From contig NZ_RBTP01000069.1 of the NCBI RefSeq assembly GCF_003702045.1, positions 345,751 through 409,750 on the forward strand: a DNA stretch of 64,000 nt, in the 5' to 3' direction. This stretch comes from Pseudomonas viridiflava (GTDB lineage Bacteria; Pseudomonadota; Gammaproteobacteria; Pseudomonadales; Pseudomonadaceae). The notes beneath the pieces are model-generated. The model did not search any database. It was given only the letters and a program-made list of their open reading frames with translations, and was not told where the DNA came from. A program made the position numbers and the translations under genes. Position 1 is the first letter of the stretch. The number at the start of each line of letters is the position of its first letter. This document shows, one piece after another, positions 8,617 to 16,579 of this stretch.

Positions 8617-9266
8617 TGCATGCTCATTTTCTGAAATACCAGCCGCCTGTTCGTCAAGCGCATGGCGAAACGCCGGACGTGTTGGGCGAAGTGCTGGAAG
8701 ACGGCGTCAATCTTGCGGTCTGGCAGCGCCAGTTGCCTGCGCACATCGAAGACTTCGGCACGTTGCTTCTGTCGATGGGCCAATCGTTGTCCGAATCCCT
8801 GACGCTGGAGGTGAAGGGTGGCGATGTCGAGCCCGATCTGCGCACCCTGGCCTCGGGATATGCCGACCTGCAGGGCTATCAAGGCTTTATCGCCGACGTG
8901 TCCTGGCTGGTCAGCGCCTACGCCTGTCTACTGGGTGCGGACTGCGTGGGGCTGCGCCTGCGAGTGCTCGACAAGGCCATGTGCCCGCGCTTTCACGTCG
9001 ATCACGTGCCTGTGCGCTTGATCACGACCTATGCAGGGTGCGGCAGCCAGTGGCTCGAAGAGGGTGCCATTGACCGCAAGCAGCTGGGCCGTGCAGAAGC
9101 GGGGCCATTGGATAGCAGCGTTATCCGGCAGATCAATACTGCAGCCGTGGCGCTGCTCAAGGGTGAGCGTTGGCGCGGGAACGAAGGTGCGGGTCTGGTG
9201 CATCGCTCCCCGGCACTGGTGGGCAACGAGCGTCGGTTAATTCTCACGCTGGACTGGCTGGCATAG
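8616..9266 (+). CDS. DUF1826 domain protein of the zinc-limitation operon
   Basis: 216 residues starting at the ATG at 8616, whose A is the last base of the preceding stop codon. DUF1826 genes are known neighbours of Zur-regulated COG0523 genes in gammaproteobacteria. No signal peptide or membrane segment, so cytosolic. Visible features are a FHVDH motif near residue 127 and a VHRSP motif near residue 195 followed by RRLILTLD. This arrangement (HxD, distal H, then Arg) recalls Fe(II)/2-oxoglutarate oxygenase folds, but that is my inference. It forms a two-gene unit with the COG0523 GTPase. Confidence 0.82.
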   Translation: MHAHFLKYQPPVRQAHGETPDVLGEVLEDGVNLAVWQRQLPAHIEDFGTLLLSMGQSLSESLTLEVKGGDVEPDLRTLASGYADLQGYQGFIADVSWLVSAYACLLGADCVGLRLRVLDKAMCPRFHVDHVPVRLITTYAGCGSQWLEEGAIDRKQLGRAEAGPLDSSVIRQINTAAVALLKGERWRGNEGAGLVHRSPALVGNERRLILTLDWLA

Positions 9267-9272
9267 CGCCTG

Positions 9273-9644
9273 TTACGGCGTGACCCATTGGCCCTTGCTT
9301 TGCCCCTCGCAGAAGGGCTTGAGGTACAAAGCGTCTGTGGCCACGCCGTAATAGTGGATGTGTTCGCGATAAGGCATATTGGCGACCTGTGCATCGCGAC
9401 AGACCCCGAATGCGCCTGTTGGGCATTGTTGAGAATAGGTGACGTCCGTCTTCTGGCCTGCCAGCTGGGGTTGGCAGAAGCCGTCGCGGAACAGGCCCTC
9501 CGGGATGTTGATGTTCTCCTGACAGACTTTGACGTCCAGTCGTTCGGCCTGACTGTGGACCAGGCACGCCTGAGCCCACGTCTTGCCGGGAAACAGCGCC
9601 ATCAGCATTAACGCCAATCCGGCAGATAGCCGCTTTGCTTGCAT
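9273..9644 (-). CDS. Small Cys-rich exported protein of unknown function
   Basis: 123 residues with a signal peptide (MQAKRLSAGLALMLMALFPGKTWA). The mature chain of about 99 residues has six cysteines spread along it, an even number that suggests disulfides in the periplasm. I recognise no domain. The gene is convergent with the DUF1826 gene (6-base gap) and divergent from the second COG0523 gene with only 22 bases between the starts at 9644 and 9667. No Zur-like site is visible in that gap. Confidence 0.7.
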   Translation of the reverse strand: MQAKRLSAGLALMLMALFPGKTWAQACLVHSQAERLDVKVCQENINIPEGLFRDGFCQPQLAGQKTDVTYSQQCPTGAFGVCRDAQVANMPYREHIHYYGVATDALYLKPFCEGQSKGQWVTP

Positions 9645-9666
9645 CGTTACCTATCCTCGTTCTTCA

Positions 9667-10674
9667 ATGACGAACGCACTCGCAGAAGTCACTCATATGC
9701 TGCAGAACATTCCCACACACGTCATCGGCGGCCCGCTGGGTGCCGGCAAGACCAGCCTCATCAAACAACTGCTGGCCCAGCGCCCGGCCCATGAGCGGTG
9801 GGCCGTACTGGTCAACGAATTCGGGCAAATTGGCCTGGACGCTGCGCTGCTGAGCACGGCTGAGGATGGTATCGCAATTGGTGAGGTGGCTGGCGGTTGC
9901 CTGTGCTGCGTCAACGGCGTGCCATTCCAGATCGGGTTGAGTCGCCTGCTGCGCAAGGCCAGGCCTGACCGTCTGTTGATCGAGCCTTCCGGGCTGGGCC
10001 ATCCCGCGCAACTGATGGCGCAATTGCGCGAAGCACCTTGGCGCGGGGTGCTTGCGCTCCAGCCAGGCATCATGGTGCTCGATGCGTTGGCACTGGGCGA
10101 GGGTGAGTCACTGCCTCCCACCCAAGAGCAAGCACTGGTACTGGCCGGGTTGGTGGTCATGAACAAATCCGAACACCTGGACGAGTCTGCCAGGCAGGCG
10201 CTGATCACGCAGTTGGCAGGTCATTCCCTGTTTTGGACGCGTTATGGACAATTGCCCGTCGAGCTGTTGCCGGGTTATGCGCATCACAACGCTGTGGATA
10301 AATCCGCTGTGGATAACCTGGTGCTGCCGCCCAGCGTCGGGCTGTTGCCAATGGTCTGGACCGACCCCAACGTGCCCATCTGCCTGAGTCATGAGGGCGA
10401 GGATGGCTGGAGCATCGGCTGGCGTTGGCACCCCTCACAGCGTTTCGACCTGACACGCACCCTGCATTGGCTGGAAAGCCTGTCTTGGCGAAGGGCGAAG
10501 ATGGTTATCCACAGCGAGGGCGGTTGGTATTCAGGGAATGTCGCAGACAGCGGGCGATTGGCCTGGCACGCCAGCGAATGGCGACAGGATTCGCGAATGG
10601 AACTGATTTTCGCGACGCCTCAAGACGTGGAGATGTTGCAGGCACAAATGGCCGGGTGCCTCATTAAACTATGA
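9667..10674 (+). CDS. Second COG0523 / CobW-family GTPase
   Basis: 335 residues from the ATG at 9667; a start at 9697 (MLQNIPTHVI) is equally good and fits the family's usual short N-terminus, whereas the longer frame to 9583 runs into the divergent gene. Motifs: Walker A GGPLGAGKTSLIK, metal motif CLCC, IEPSGLGHP, NKSE as the guanine-specificity element, and a C-terminal CobW_C-like domain. It differs clearly from the first COG0523 protein of the cluster, so the two probably serve different clients or metals. Three perfect DnaA-box 9-mers lie within its coding sequence (10293-10301, 10308-10316, 10505-10513). Confidence 0.88.
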   Translation: MTNALAEVTHMLQNIPTHVIGGPLGAGKTSLIKQLLAQRPAHERWAVLVNEFGQIGLDAALLSTAEDGIAIGEVAGGCLCCVNGVPFQIGLSRLLRKARPDRLLIEPSGLGHPAQLMAQLREAPWRGVLALQPGIMVLDALALGEGESLPPTQEQALVLAGLVVMNKSEHLDESARQALITQLAGHSLFWTRYGQLPVELLPGYAHHNAVDKSAVDNLVLPPSVGLLPMVWTDPNVPICLSHEGEDGWSIGWRWHPSQRFDLTRTLHWLESLSWRRAKMVIHSEGGWYSGNVADSGRLAWHASEWRQDSRMELIFATPQDVEMLQAQMAGCLIKL

Positions 10675-10703
10675 CTAGAAGCGCCACTCTATTTTACTGG
10701 ACC

Positions 10704-10728
10704 GTGGGAGCGGACTTGTCCGCGAAGG
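10704..10728. repeat. REP-like palindrome
   Basis: GTGGGAGCGGACTTGTCCGCGAAGG, a single unit downstream of the second COG0523 gene. It contains the GCGGACTTGTCCGC palindrome seen in several other gaps of this window. Confidence 0.7.
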
Positions 10729-10824
10729 ACCATGACGCCGCTCTCCTGATCTCCATCGCCGACAAGCGGTTGCGAGCCAGCGCTGGATTAGACAGGTAAA
10801 GGCATCTCCCGGTTTTTCTGGCGA

Positions 10825-11217
10825 CTACTGCTTCCACTTCTGATGCGATTGACGCCACTCGCTCATCTGGATGATCTCGGCGCTGGGCGGGGGCGTCTTG
10901 ATTTCAAACGGGTAGGGTGCCAGTTCGATCTGCGCGGTATGGGCCCCGAACATCGTGATCGTGCCGGGATGGCGCTGTTCACCGGTGACGGTGAACTCAA
11001 AGCCGTACACCCTGGCCAATCGTCTGTGGCCCTGGGCGTCGCGGGCAAAGGTGAGGCGGCGCAGGGCGACGTTACCGTCCAGCAACTCGAGTTCGAGCCG
11101 GGCGCAGTGCTGCTTGACGCGCTCCAATGCTTTCTCGCGCAGACCATGAGCGTGCCACCACCAGGCCGCAGCGCTTGCGAACAGCATCAGCACGAAAATG
11201 TTTCCCAGGGTCAGCAT
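10825..11217 (-). CDS. DUF3301 domain protein, single membrane anchor
   Basis: 130 residues from the ATG at 11217, which has a GGAG ribosome-binding site 9 bases upstream; a GTG at 11244 would add nine residues. The N-terminus is one hydrophobic helix (MLTLGNIFVLMLFASAAAWWW) followed by a charged cytoplasmic region with RLARVYGFEFTVTG, as in DUF3301 proteins, which lie beside pdxY in other pseudomonads. Function unknown. Confidence 0.8.
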   Translation of the reverse strand: MLTLGNIFVLMLFASAAAWWWHAHGLREKALERVKQHCARLELELLDGNVALRRLTFARDAQGHRRLARVYGFEFTVTGEQRHPGTITMFGAHTAQIELAPYPFEIKTPPPSAEIIQMSEWRQSHQKWKQ

Positions 11218-11331
11218 GACGGAGTGCTCCAGCAAAGGAGCCACCAGCTTAACTGTCCTGAGTGATTTACAGCCATACTGTGCGACTTATATTTCTCATT
11301 ACTGCATTTGCATCGTGTTCAGGATACTCCC

Positions 11332-12198
11332 ATGAAACGTACACCCCACTTGCTCGCTATCCAGTCCCATGTGGTCTTCGGCCACGCTGGGAACAGTGCA
11401 GCGGTGTTTCCGATGCAGCGTATCGGGGTCAATGTCTGGCCGCTCAACACGGTTCAGTTCTCCAACCACACGCAGTACAAGCAATGGACGGGTGAAGTGC
11501 TGGCACCACAGCAGATCCCGGCCCTGATCGATGGTATCGCCGCGATTGGCGAGCTGGGCAACTGCGATGCCGTACTGTCCGGCTATTTGGGTAGTGCAGC
11601 GCAAGGGCGGGCGATCCTGACCGGCGTGGCGCGCATCAAGGCCGCCAACCCCAAGGTGCTGTATCTGTGCGATCCGGTGATGGGTCACCCTGAGAAAGGG
11701 TGCATCGTTCCGGCAGAAGTCAGCGATTTCCTGCTGGAGGAGGCCGCAGCAGTAGCCGACTTCCTGTGCCCCAATCAGCTGGAACTGGACAGTTTCTCAG
11801 GCCGCAAGCCCGAATCCCTGCTCGACTGTCTGGCAATGGCAAAGGCCTTGTTGTCACGCGGTCCCCGAGCGGTAGTGGTCAAGCACCTGGATTACCCCGG
11901 CAAGGCCGCTGACGGCTTCGAAATGCTGTTGGTGACTGCCGAGGCGAGTTGGCACCTGCGCCGTCCATTGTTGGCGTTTCCGCGCCAGCCAGTGGGCGTG
12001 GGCGACCTGACCTCCGGCCTGTTTCTGTCGCGCGTCCTGCTGGGTGATGACTTGGTCGCGGCATTCGAATTCACCGCGTCTGCCGTGCATGAAGTGCTGC
12101 TCGAAACCCAGGCCTGCGGCAGTTATGAACTGGAACTGGTGCGTGCTCAGGACCGCATTGCGCATCCGCGCGTACGTTTCGAAGCGACCCGGCTGTAA
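11332..12198 (+). CDS. pdxY: Pyridoxal kinase PdxY
   Basis: 288 residues from the ATG at 11332, aligning with the start of E. coli PdxY (287 aa). It phosphorylates pyridoxal with ATP to pyridoxal 5'-phosphate in the vitamin B6 salvage pathway. Family features: LLAIQSHVVFGHAGNSAAVFP at the N-terminus (substrate site), WPLNTVQFSNHTQY, CDPVMGHPEKGCIV, and the ribokinase-type catalytic motif PVGVGDLTSG near residue 223. The following thioesterase gene is convergent. Confidence 0.95.
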   Translation: MKRTPHLLAIQSHVVFGHAGNSAAVFPMQRIGVNVWPLNTVQFSNHTQYKQWTGEVLAPQQIPALIDGIAAIGELGNCDAVLSGYLGSAAQGRAILTGVARIKAANPKVLYLCDPVMGHPEKGCIVPAEVSDFLLEEAAAVADFLCPNQLELDSFSGRKPESLLDCLAMAKALLSRGPRAVVVKHLDYPGKAADGFEMLLVTAEASWHLRRPLLAFPRQPVGVGDLTSGLFLSRVLLGDDLVAAFEFTASAVHEVLLETQACGSYELELVRAQDRIAHPRVRFEATRL

Positions 12199-12246
12199 TC
12201 GCTCAAATCAGACGCTTGGTTCAGGCATCCCTGCCTGGGCCAGGTC

Positions 12247-12732
12247 TTACAAGGCTTCTTCCTTGATTTCCTGATACCGCTTTTCCAGTTCCTGACGGAG
12301 CTGGCGGCGTTGTTGCGCCTGAATGTAGCGGCGTTTGGCGTCGGCGCTTTCAGGCTCCAGCGGCGGGACGCTGGCCGGTTTGCGATTGTCGTCCACGGCC
12401 ACCATCGTGAAGAAGCAACTGTTGGAGTGGCGCACCGAGCGCTCGCGGATATTTTCCGTCACCACTTTGATGCCGACTTCCATCGAGGTATTGCCGGTGT
12501 AGTTCACCGACGCCAGGAACGTCACCAGTTCGCCTACGTGTACCGGCTCGCGAAATATCACCTGGTCCACAGACAGCGTCACCACGTAGCGTCCGGCATA
12601 GCGGCTGGCACATGCATAAGCCACTTCATCCAGGTACTTGAGCAGCGTACCGCCGTGTACGTTGCCAGAGAAGTTGGCCATGTCCGGGGTCATCAATACA
12701 GTCATCGACAGCTGGGCGTTTCCGGGTTCCAT
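12247..12732 (-). CDS. Acyl-CoA thioesterase, hotdog fold
   Basis: 161 residues. It should hydrolyse acyl-CoA thioesters in the cytoplasm. The hotdog signature is intact: DMANFSGNVHGGTLLKYLDE at residues 17-36 (Asn/His catalytic region), then VTLSVDQVIFREPVHVGELV and the strand SMEVGIKVVTE. A basic, Gln-rich helical tail (about 130-161) extends beyond the domain, as in YciA/BACH-like bacterial members. Convergent with pdxY. Confidence 0.9.
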   Translation of the reverse strand: MEPGNAQLSMTVLMTPDMANFSGNVHGGTLLKYLDEVAYACASRYAGRYVVTLSVDQVIFREPVHVGELVTFLASVNYTGNTSMEVGIKVVTENIRERSVRHSNSCFFTMVAVDDNRKPASVPPLEPESADAKRRYIQAQQRRQLRQELEKRYQEIKEEAL

Positions 12733-13032
12733 AGCGTACTCACACGGTCAAGGTGTTGGTGGGCGCCTATGCTGGCGCTCAGGGGTTGAAGGGTCTTGCA
12801 ATCACATTATCGGGACGCTGGCTGTCAGGCAGCCGTCACGCTTGCGGCCTATCTGTTTCCATATATTGCACCGGCTTTCTGCCGAGGGGGGCGGTGTTAC
12901 CCTTCAAAAACCCGTGGATCGGGGTTTTTACTACGCATTTATCAGACTCTGATGGCGAGGTTACCGCTATATGACGTGACAGGGAGCGTCGATACCGGTC
13001 GAGAAGTCATCCTTCACAAGGAGCCGCACCCC
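12733..13032. other. 300-base gap and probable leader of the antiporter gene
   Basis: Lies between the divergent thioesterase and antiporter genes. It must hold both promoters. The only clear structure is a terminator-like hairpin at 12906-12929. A frame open from 12796 crosses that hairpin, but its translation (MQSHYRDAGCQ...) looks random, so I treat it as noncoding. Confidence 0.5.
12906..12929 (+). terminator. Intrinsic-terminator-like hairpin in the antiporter leader
   Basis: AAAAACCC (12906-12913) and GGGTTTTT (12922-12929) form an 8-bp inverted repeat around an 8-base loop, ending in a T-run on either strand. On the plus strand it stands about 100 bases before the antiporter start with no plus-strand gene ahead, so it may act as an attenuator; on the minus strand it precedes the thioesterase. 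Confidence 0.5.
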
Positions 13033-14799
13033 ATGCATGCCATCAATTTCATTCAGGATCTGGCAGTGATCATGCTGGTAGCGGGTGTGGTTACCATCCT
13101 TTTTCATCGGCTGCGGCAACCCGTGGTGCTGGGCTACATCGTGGCCGGCTTCATCATCGGGCCGCATACGCCACCCGTTGGCCTGATTCACGACGAAGAC
13201 ACGATAAAGATTCTGGCTGAACTGGGCGTGATCTTTCTGATGTTCTGCCTGGGGCTGGAATTCAGCCTGCGCAAATTGTTCAAGGTCGGTGCCACGGCGT
13301 TCATTGCCGCCTTCCTCGAAATCGCCTTGATGATTTGGATCGGTTACGAGATCGGCCAGTTCTTCGGCTGGAAAACGATGGACTCGCTGTTTCTGGGGGC
13401 GATTCTGGCGATCTCCTCGACCACCATCATCGTCAAGGCGCTGAACGATCTGAAGATGAAGAACGAGCGCTTCGCTCAACTGATCTTCGGGGTATTGATT
13501 GTTGAAGACATCTTGGGGATCGGCATCATTGCGCTGCTTTCCGGTATTGCGGTCAGCGGTTCGGTCAGCTCTGGTGAAGTGTTCTCGACGGTCGGCAAAT
13601 TATCGCTGTTCATGATCGTGGCGCTGGTGATCGGTATTTTGCTGGTGCCCCGTGTGCTGGCGTACGTGGCGCGATTCGAAAGCAACGAGATGCTGCTGGT
13701 GACCGTGCTGGGCCTGTGTTTCGGTTTTTGCCTGCTGGTGGTCAAGCTGGAGTACAGCATGGTGCTGGGTGCGTTCCTGATCGGTGCAATCATGGCCGAA
13801 TCCCGGGAGCTGGTAAAAATAGAACGCCTGATCGAGCCCATCCGGGACATGTTCAGCGCCATATTCTTTGTGGCAATCGGCTTGATGATCGACCCGAAAA
13901 TCCTGCTCGATTACGCCTGGCCTATCGCGGTGATTACCGTCGCCGTGGTGCTGGGCAAGATGCTTTCCTGCGGGCTGGGCGCCTTTATCGCGGGCAATGA
14001 TGGCCGCACTTCGCTGCGCGTCGGAATGGGTCTTTCACAGATCGGCGAGTTTTCCTTCATCATCGCGGCGCTCGGCATGACATTGCAGGTCACCAGTGAC
14101 TTTCTCTATCCCGTGGCGGTGGCTGTTTCCGCTATCACCACGTTGCTGACGCCCTACTTGATTCGGGGCGCTGATCCGCTGTCGAACAAGCTGGCGGCAA
14201 GAGTGCCCGCACGCATCGCTCGCGTTTTCAATATGTACGGTGAATGGCTGCGCAGCATTCAGCCACAAGGGGAGGGGGCGGTGCTGGCCAAAATAATCCG
14301 GCGCATCCTGCTGCAGGTCGGCGTCAACCTGGCGCTGGTGATAGCAATCTTCTTCAGTGGTGGCTATTTTGCCGAGCGTATTGGCGGCTACATGAGCGAA
14401 TGGATCGGTGACATCAGCCACCAGAAGGCATGGATCTGTGGCGCGGCCTTGTTGCTGTCGCTGCCGTTCCTGATCGCGGCCTATCGCAAGCTCAAAGCGT
14501 TGTCGATGCTGTTGGCCGAGATGGGCGTCAAGCCGGAAATGGCAGGGCGTCACACCGCACGGGTACGCAAGGTCGTGGCTGAAGTGATTCCACTGGTTTC
14601 GCTGGCGGTGATCTTCGTCATGCTGGCAGCGCTGTCGGCAAGCATTCTGCCGGCCAACGAATTACTGCTGGTGGTCGCTCTGGTCGCAGCGCTAGTGGCT
14701 GCACTCTTGTGGCGCTGGTTCATCCGCGTGCATACGCGCATGCAACTGGCGTTGATAGAGACACTGGGTAACAACAATCAGGAGTCATCCGGGCATTGA
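13033..14799 (+). CDS. Monovalent cation:proton antiporter, Kef/CPA2 type
   Basis: 588 residues from the ATG at 13033, after a GGAG ribosome-binding site (AAGGAGCCGCACCCC). About 11-12 membrane helices form a Na+/H+ exchanger domain to residue about 390, with the Kef-like signatures GYIVAGFIIGPHTPP, LGVIFLMFCLGLEFSLRKL and GAFLIGAIMAES. A second hydrophobic region follows, and no RCK/TrkA-N nucleotide-binding domain is present, unlike full KefB/KefC. By family it exchanges K+ or Na+ for H+ at the inner membrane. The same pdxY-thioesterase-antiporter order occurs in P. aeruginosa as far as I recall. Confidence 0.9.
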   Translation: MHAINFIQDLAVIMLVAGVVTILFHRLRQPVVLGYIVAGFIIGPHTPPVGLIHDEDTIKILAELGVIFLMFCLGLEFSLRKLFKVGATAFIAAFLEIALMIWIGYEIGQFFGWKTMDSLFLGAILAISSTTIIVKALNDLKMKNERFAQLIFGVLIVEDILGIGIIALLSGIAVSGSVSSGEVFSTVGKLSLFMIVALVIGILLVPRVLAYVARFESNEMLLVTVLGLCFGFCLLVVKLEYSMVLGAFLIGAIMAESRELVKIERLIEPIRDMFSAIFFVAIGLMIDPKILLDYAWPIAVITVAVVLGKMLSCGLGAFIAGNDGRTSLRVGMGLSQIGEFSFIIAALGMTLQVTSDFLYPVAVAVSAITTLLTPYLIRGADPLSNKLAARVPARIARVFNMYGEWLRSIQPQGEGAVLAKIIRRILLQVGVNLALVIAIFFSGGYFAERIGGYMSEWIGDISHQKAWICGAALLLSLPFLIAAYRKLKALSMLLAEMGVKPEMAGRHTARVRKVVAEVIPLVSLAVIFVMLAALSASILPANELLLVVALVAALVAALLWRWFIRVHTRMQLALIETLGNNNQESSGH

Positions 14800-14840
14800 G
14801 CCCGGTGACACATTTTTCGGCAGGCGTCGATCAGCGGATA

Positions 14841-15248
14841 TCAGCTTTCCAGCCAGACATCCCGCGCCCAATGCCAGACCGATTCCCAGCTTTCTTCGGT
14901 GACCAGTTCTTCTTCGGCTGACCACAACAGCACGGTGCCGTCTTCTTCGACACAGTAGTAGTCTTCACCGTCCTGGCAGATCGGGATCAGCTCGCGTGGC
15001 ACGCCATTGTCCCAAGCGGTTGCCGCCACTTCCGGCAGGTAGGTATGCGACTGCGGGTCGGTGACCGTGACCGGCTCCAGGCTGCCATACACCACGTCGC
15101 TGACGGTCAGGAGAAACTCCTTGAAGACAAACGGGATGTTGATGAACAGCTGTTCCTCGATCTCGACCAACTGGTCTTCATCAGGCAGTTCGAGCGGAAC
15201 CGGAACCGGTTCGTTTGCTTCACGCAGTTGTTCGATGACTTCTTCCAC
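14841..15248 (-). CDS. SMI1/KNR4-family protein
   Basis: 135 residues, very acidic. It has the SMI1/KNR4 (SUKH) outline: a start helix with LPDEDQLVEIEEQL, IPFVFKEFLLTVSDVVYGS, a middle IPICQDGEDYYCVEEDGTVLLW, and a terminal SWESVWHWARDVW. SUKH proteins include many immunity proteins of contact-dependent toxins, but this one has no toxin neighbour and is conserved in Pseudomonas next to the Tim44-like gene, so a housekeeping role is more likely. Cytosolic. Confidence 0.85.
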   Translation of the reverse strand: MEEVIEQLREANEPVPVPLELPDEDQLVEIEEQLFINIPFVFKEFLLTVSDVVYGSLEPVTVTDPQSHTYLPEVAATAWDNGVPRELIPICQDGEDYYCVEEDGTVLLWSAEEELVTEESWESVWHWARDVWLES

Positions 15249-15333
15249 GACACAGATCCTCTCACTTGATGGCGCGGGTTATACAGTAGCGTAAAGGCTT
15301 TCTCAAAATAACTATCCGAACGGATAAACGAAA

Positions 15334-15355
15334 AACCCCGGACATGTCCGGGGTT
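15334..15355 (-). terminator. Intrinsic terminator of the Tim44-like gene
   Basis: AACCCCGGACATGTCCGGGGTT is a perfect 22-base palindrome followed on the minus strand by TTT. It lies 25 bases beyond the stop of the Tim44-like gene and before the SMI1/KNR4 gene, separating the two transcripts. Confidence 0.9.
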
Positions 15356-15379
15356 CTGAACGCATGAACGTAATCTGGT

Positions 15380-16222
15380 TCAACCGTTCTGGCGAATTCC
15401 CGCAACCAGCCAGGGTTGGTTGTCGCCTTGTGCGCGTTCCATGTTCCAGCTTTCACTGAACACTTCGCCCTGATCAAAGCGCGAAGTTTTGGAAACACCC
15501 GAGAAGGTCAGCGTCGCGATCGTCTTGTCGGCACGATCATCCACACCGTCCAGCTGAACGGTGAGGTTATCGATGTAAGTCGACTGGAAGCCATCGCCCA
15601 GGTCCGCACGTTCCTTTTTCAGGAACTGGAGCATTTGCGGGGTCACGAACTCGGCGATCTTGTCCATCTCGTTGGCATCCCAGTGCTGTTGCAGCGACTG
15701 GAAGTGACTGCGAGCGGCCTCAAGGAAACGTTCTTCGTTGAACCAGGCAGGCGCGTTGATAACCGGCGCTGCGGAAGCCGCCGAACTGCTGCCGAAAATC
15801 GGGTTTTGCGCAGGCTGACTGGTTTCACGCTGGTATGGCGCACCGGCACCGGCCATTTTCGGCTGTTGCTGCTGACGTCGACGCGCAATGAAGCGGAAGA
15901 TCAGGAAGGCGATCAGGCCTACGATCAGGAAGTCGAACAGTTGAAGGCCCTGGAAGCCGTCACCCATGAACATCGCCGCCAGCAGGCCACCGGCAGCGAT
16001 GCCGGCCAATGGGCCCAGCCAACGGGACGCGCCGCTGGCGGCAGGCGTTGGGCGACCTGCAGCATTAGGCGCTGCGGCAGGGGTTGCAGGTGCAGTCTGG
16101 CGCGCTTGATGGCTCGGCGCCGAGCCCATGCTCTTGCCACCACCGAAACGCGCGGCGTTCACATCCAGACTCAGAGTGAGCCCGATGCACAGCGCCATCG
16201 CGAAGCTAAGAAAACGTTGCAT
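15380..16222 (-). CDS. Tim44-like domain inner-membrane protein
   Basis: 280 residues from the ATG read at 16222, where a signal sequence begins (MQRFLSFAMALCIGLTLSLDVNA). A Gly/Ala/Pro/Ser-rich linker (about 28-70) leads to two hydrophobic helices (about 72-110), a Gln/Arg-rich stretch, and a C-terminal Tim44/TIM44-like (NTF2-like) domain (about 160-278). The conserved end includes the LTVQLDGVDDRADKTIATLTFSG strand pair. Bacterial relatives occur widely in pseudomonads; their function is unknown. Followed by a strong terminator. Confidence 0.87.
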   Translation of the reverse strand: MQRFLSFAMALCIGLTLSLDVNAARFGGGKSMGSAPSHQARQTAPATPAAAPNAAGRPTPAASGASRWLGPLAGIAAGGLLAAMFMGDGFQGLQLFDFLIVGLIAFLIFRFIARRRQQQQPKMAGAGAPYQRETSQPAQNPIFGSSSAASAAPVINAPAWFNEERFLEAARSHFQSLQQHWDANEMDKIAEFVTPQMLQFLKKERADLGDGFQSTYIDNLTVQLDGVDDRADKTIATLTFSGVSKTSRFDQGEVFSESWNMERAQGDNQPWLVAGIRQNG

Positions 16223-16579
16223 ATGGGTATTCCCGTTTTGTGATTGCACGCGCGCCATGTTGCACAGCACATGGCTGCATGACCAGCGCGTTAATGTTTC
16301 GGACTTTTACATAAAAGGCGTAAGACATTTCGCTTTAGCTTGTGGGCTTGGTCATTTGTACGTGCAGTTATACATAAGTTTCGCTGAATGAAAGCACAAC
16401 CCAGGCATTAACGATGAGCGTGCTGTCGTGACGATAGGTGTCATATTCCAGAGCGGATGCGGAACGTCCCGGGCGGTGTTACCACGCAACGCGTGGGAAC
16501 AATCACGAATCCCAAAGCTGATGATGATCGTGCGCATGCTCCGCGTGGGCATACGGAGCATAGGAACAATCGAAACCGG
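16223..16579. other. Intergenic region with extragenic repeat
   Basis: About 357 bases between the Tim44-like gene and uvrD. AT-richer sequence at 16290-16400 probably holds the Tim44-like promoter. From about 16450 to 16575 there are imperfect inverted repeats of the type ACGCAACGCGTGGGAA and GCTCCGCGTGGGCAT, a family common between genes of P. syringae-like genomes; a related copy is at 24891-24958. Confidence 0.6.

Noticed and set aside
12796..13032. N-terminal extension of the antiporter to 12796
   Set aside because: Would translate through a terminator hairpin and add 79 residues unlike the family; the ATG at 13033 has a good ribosome-binding site.
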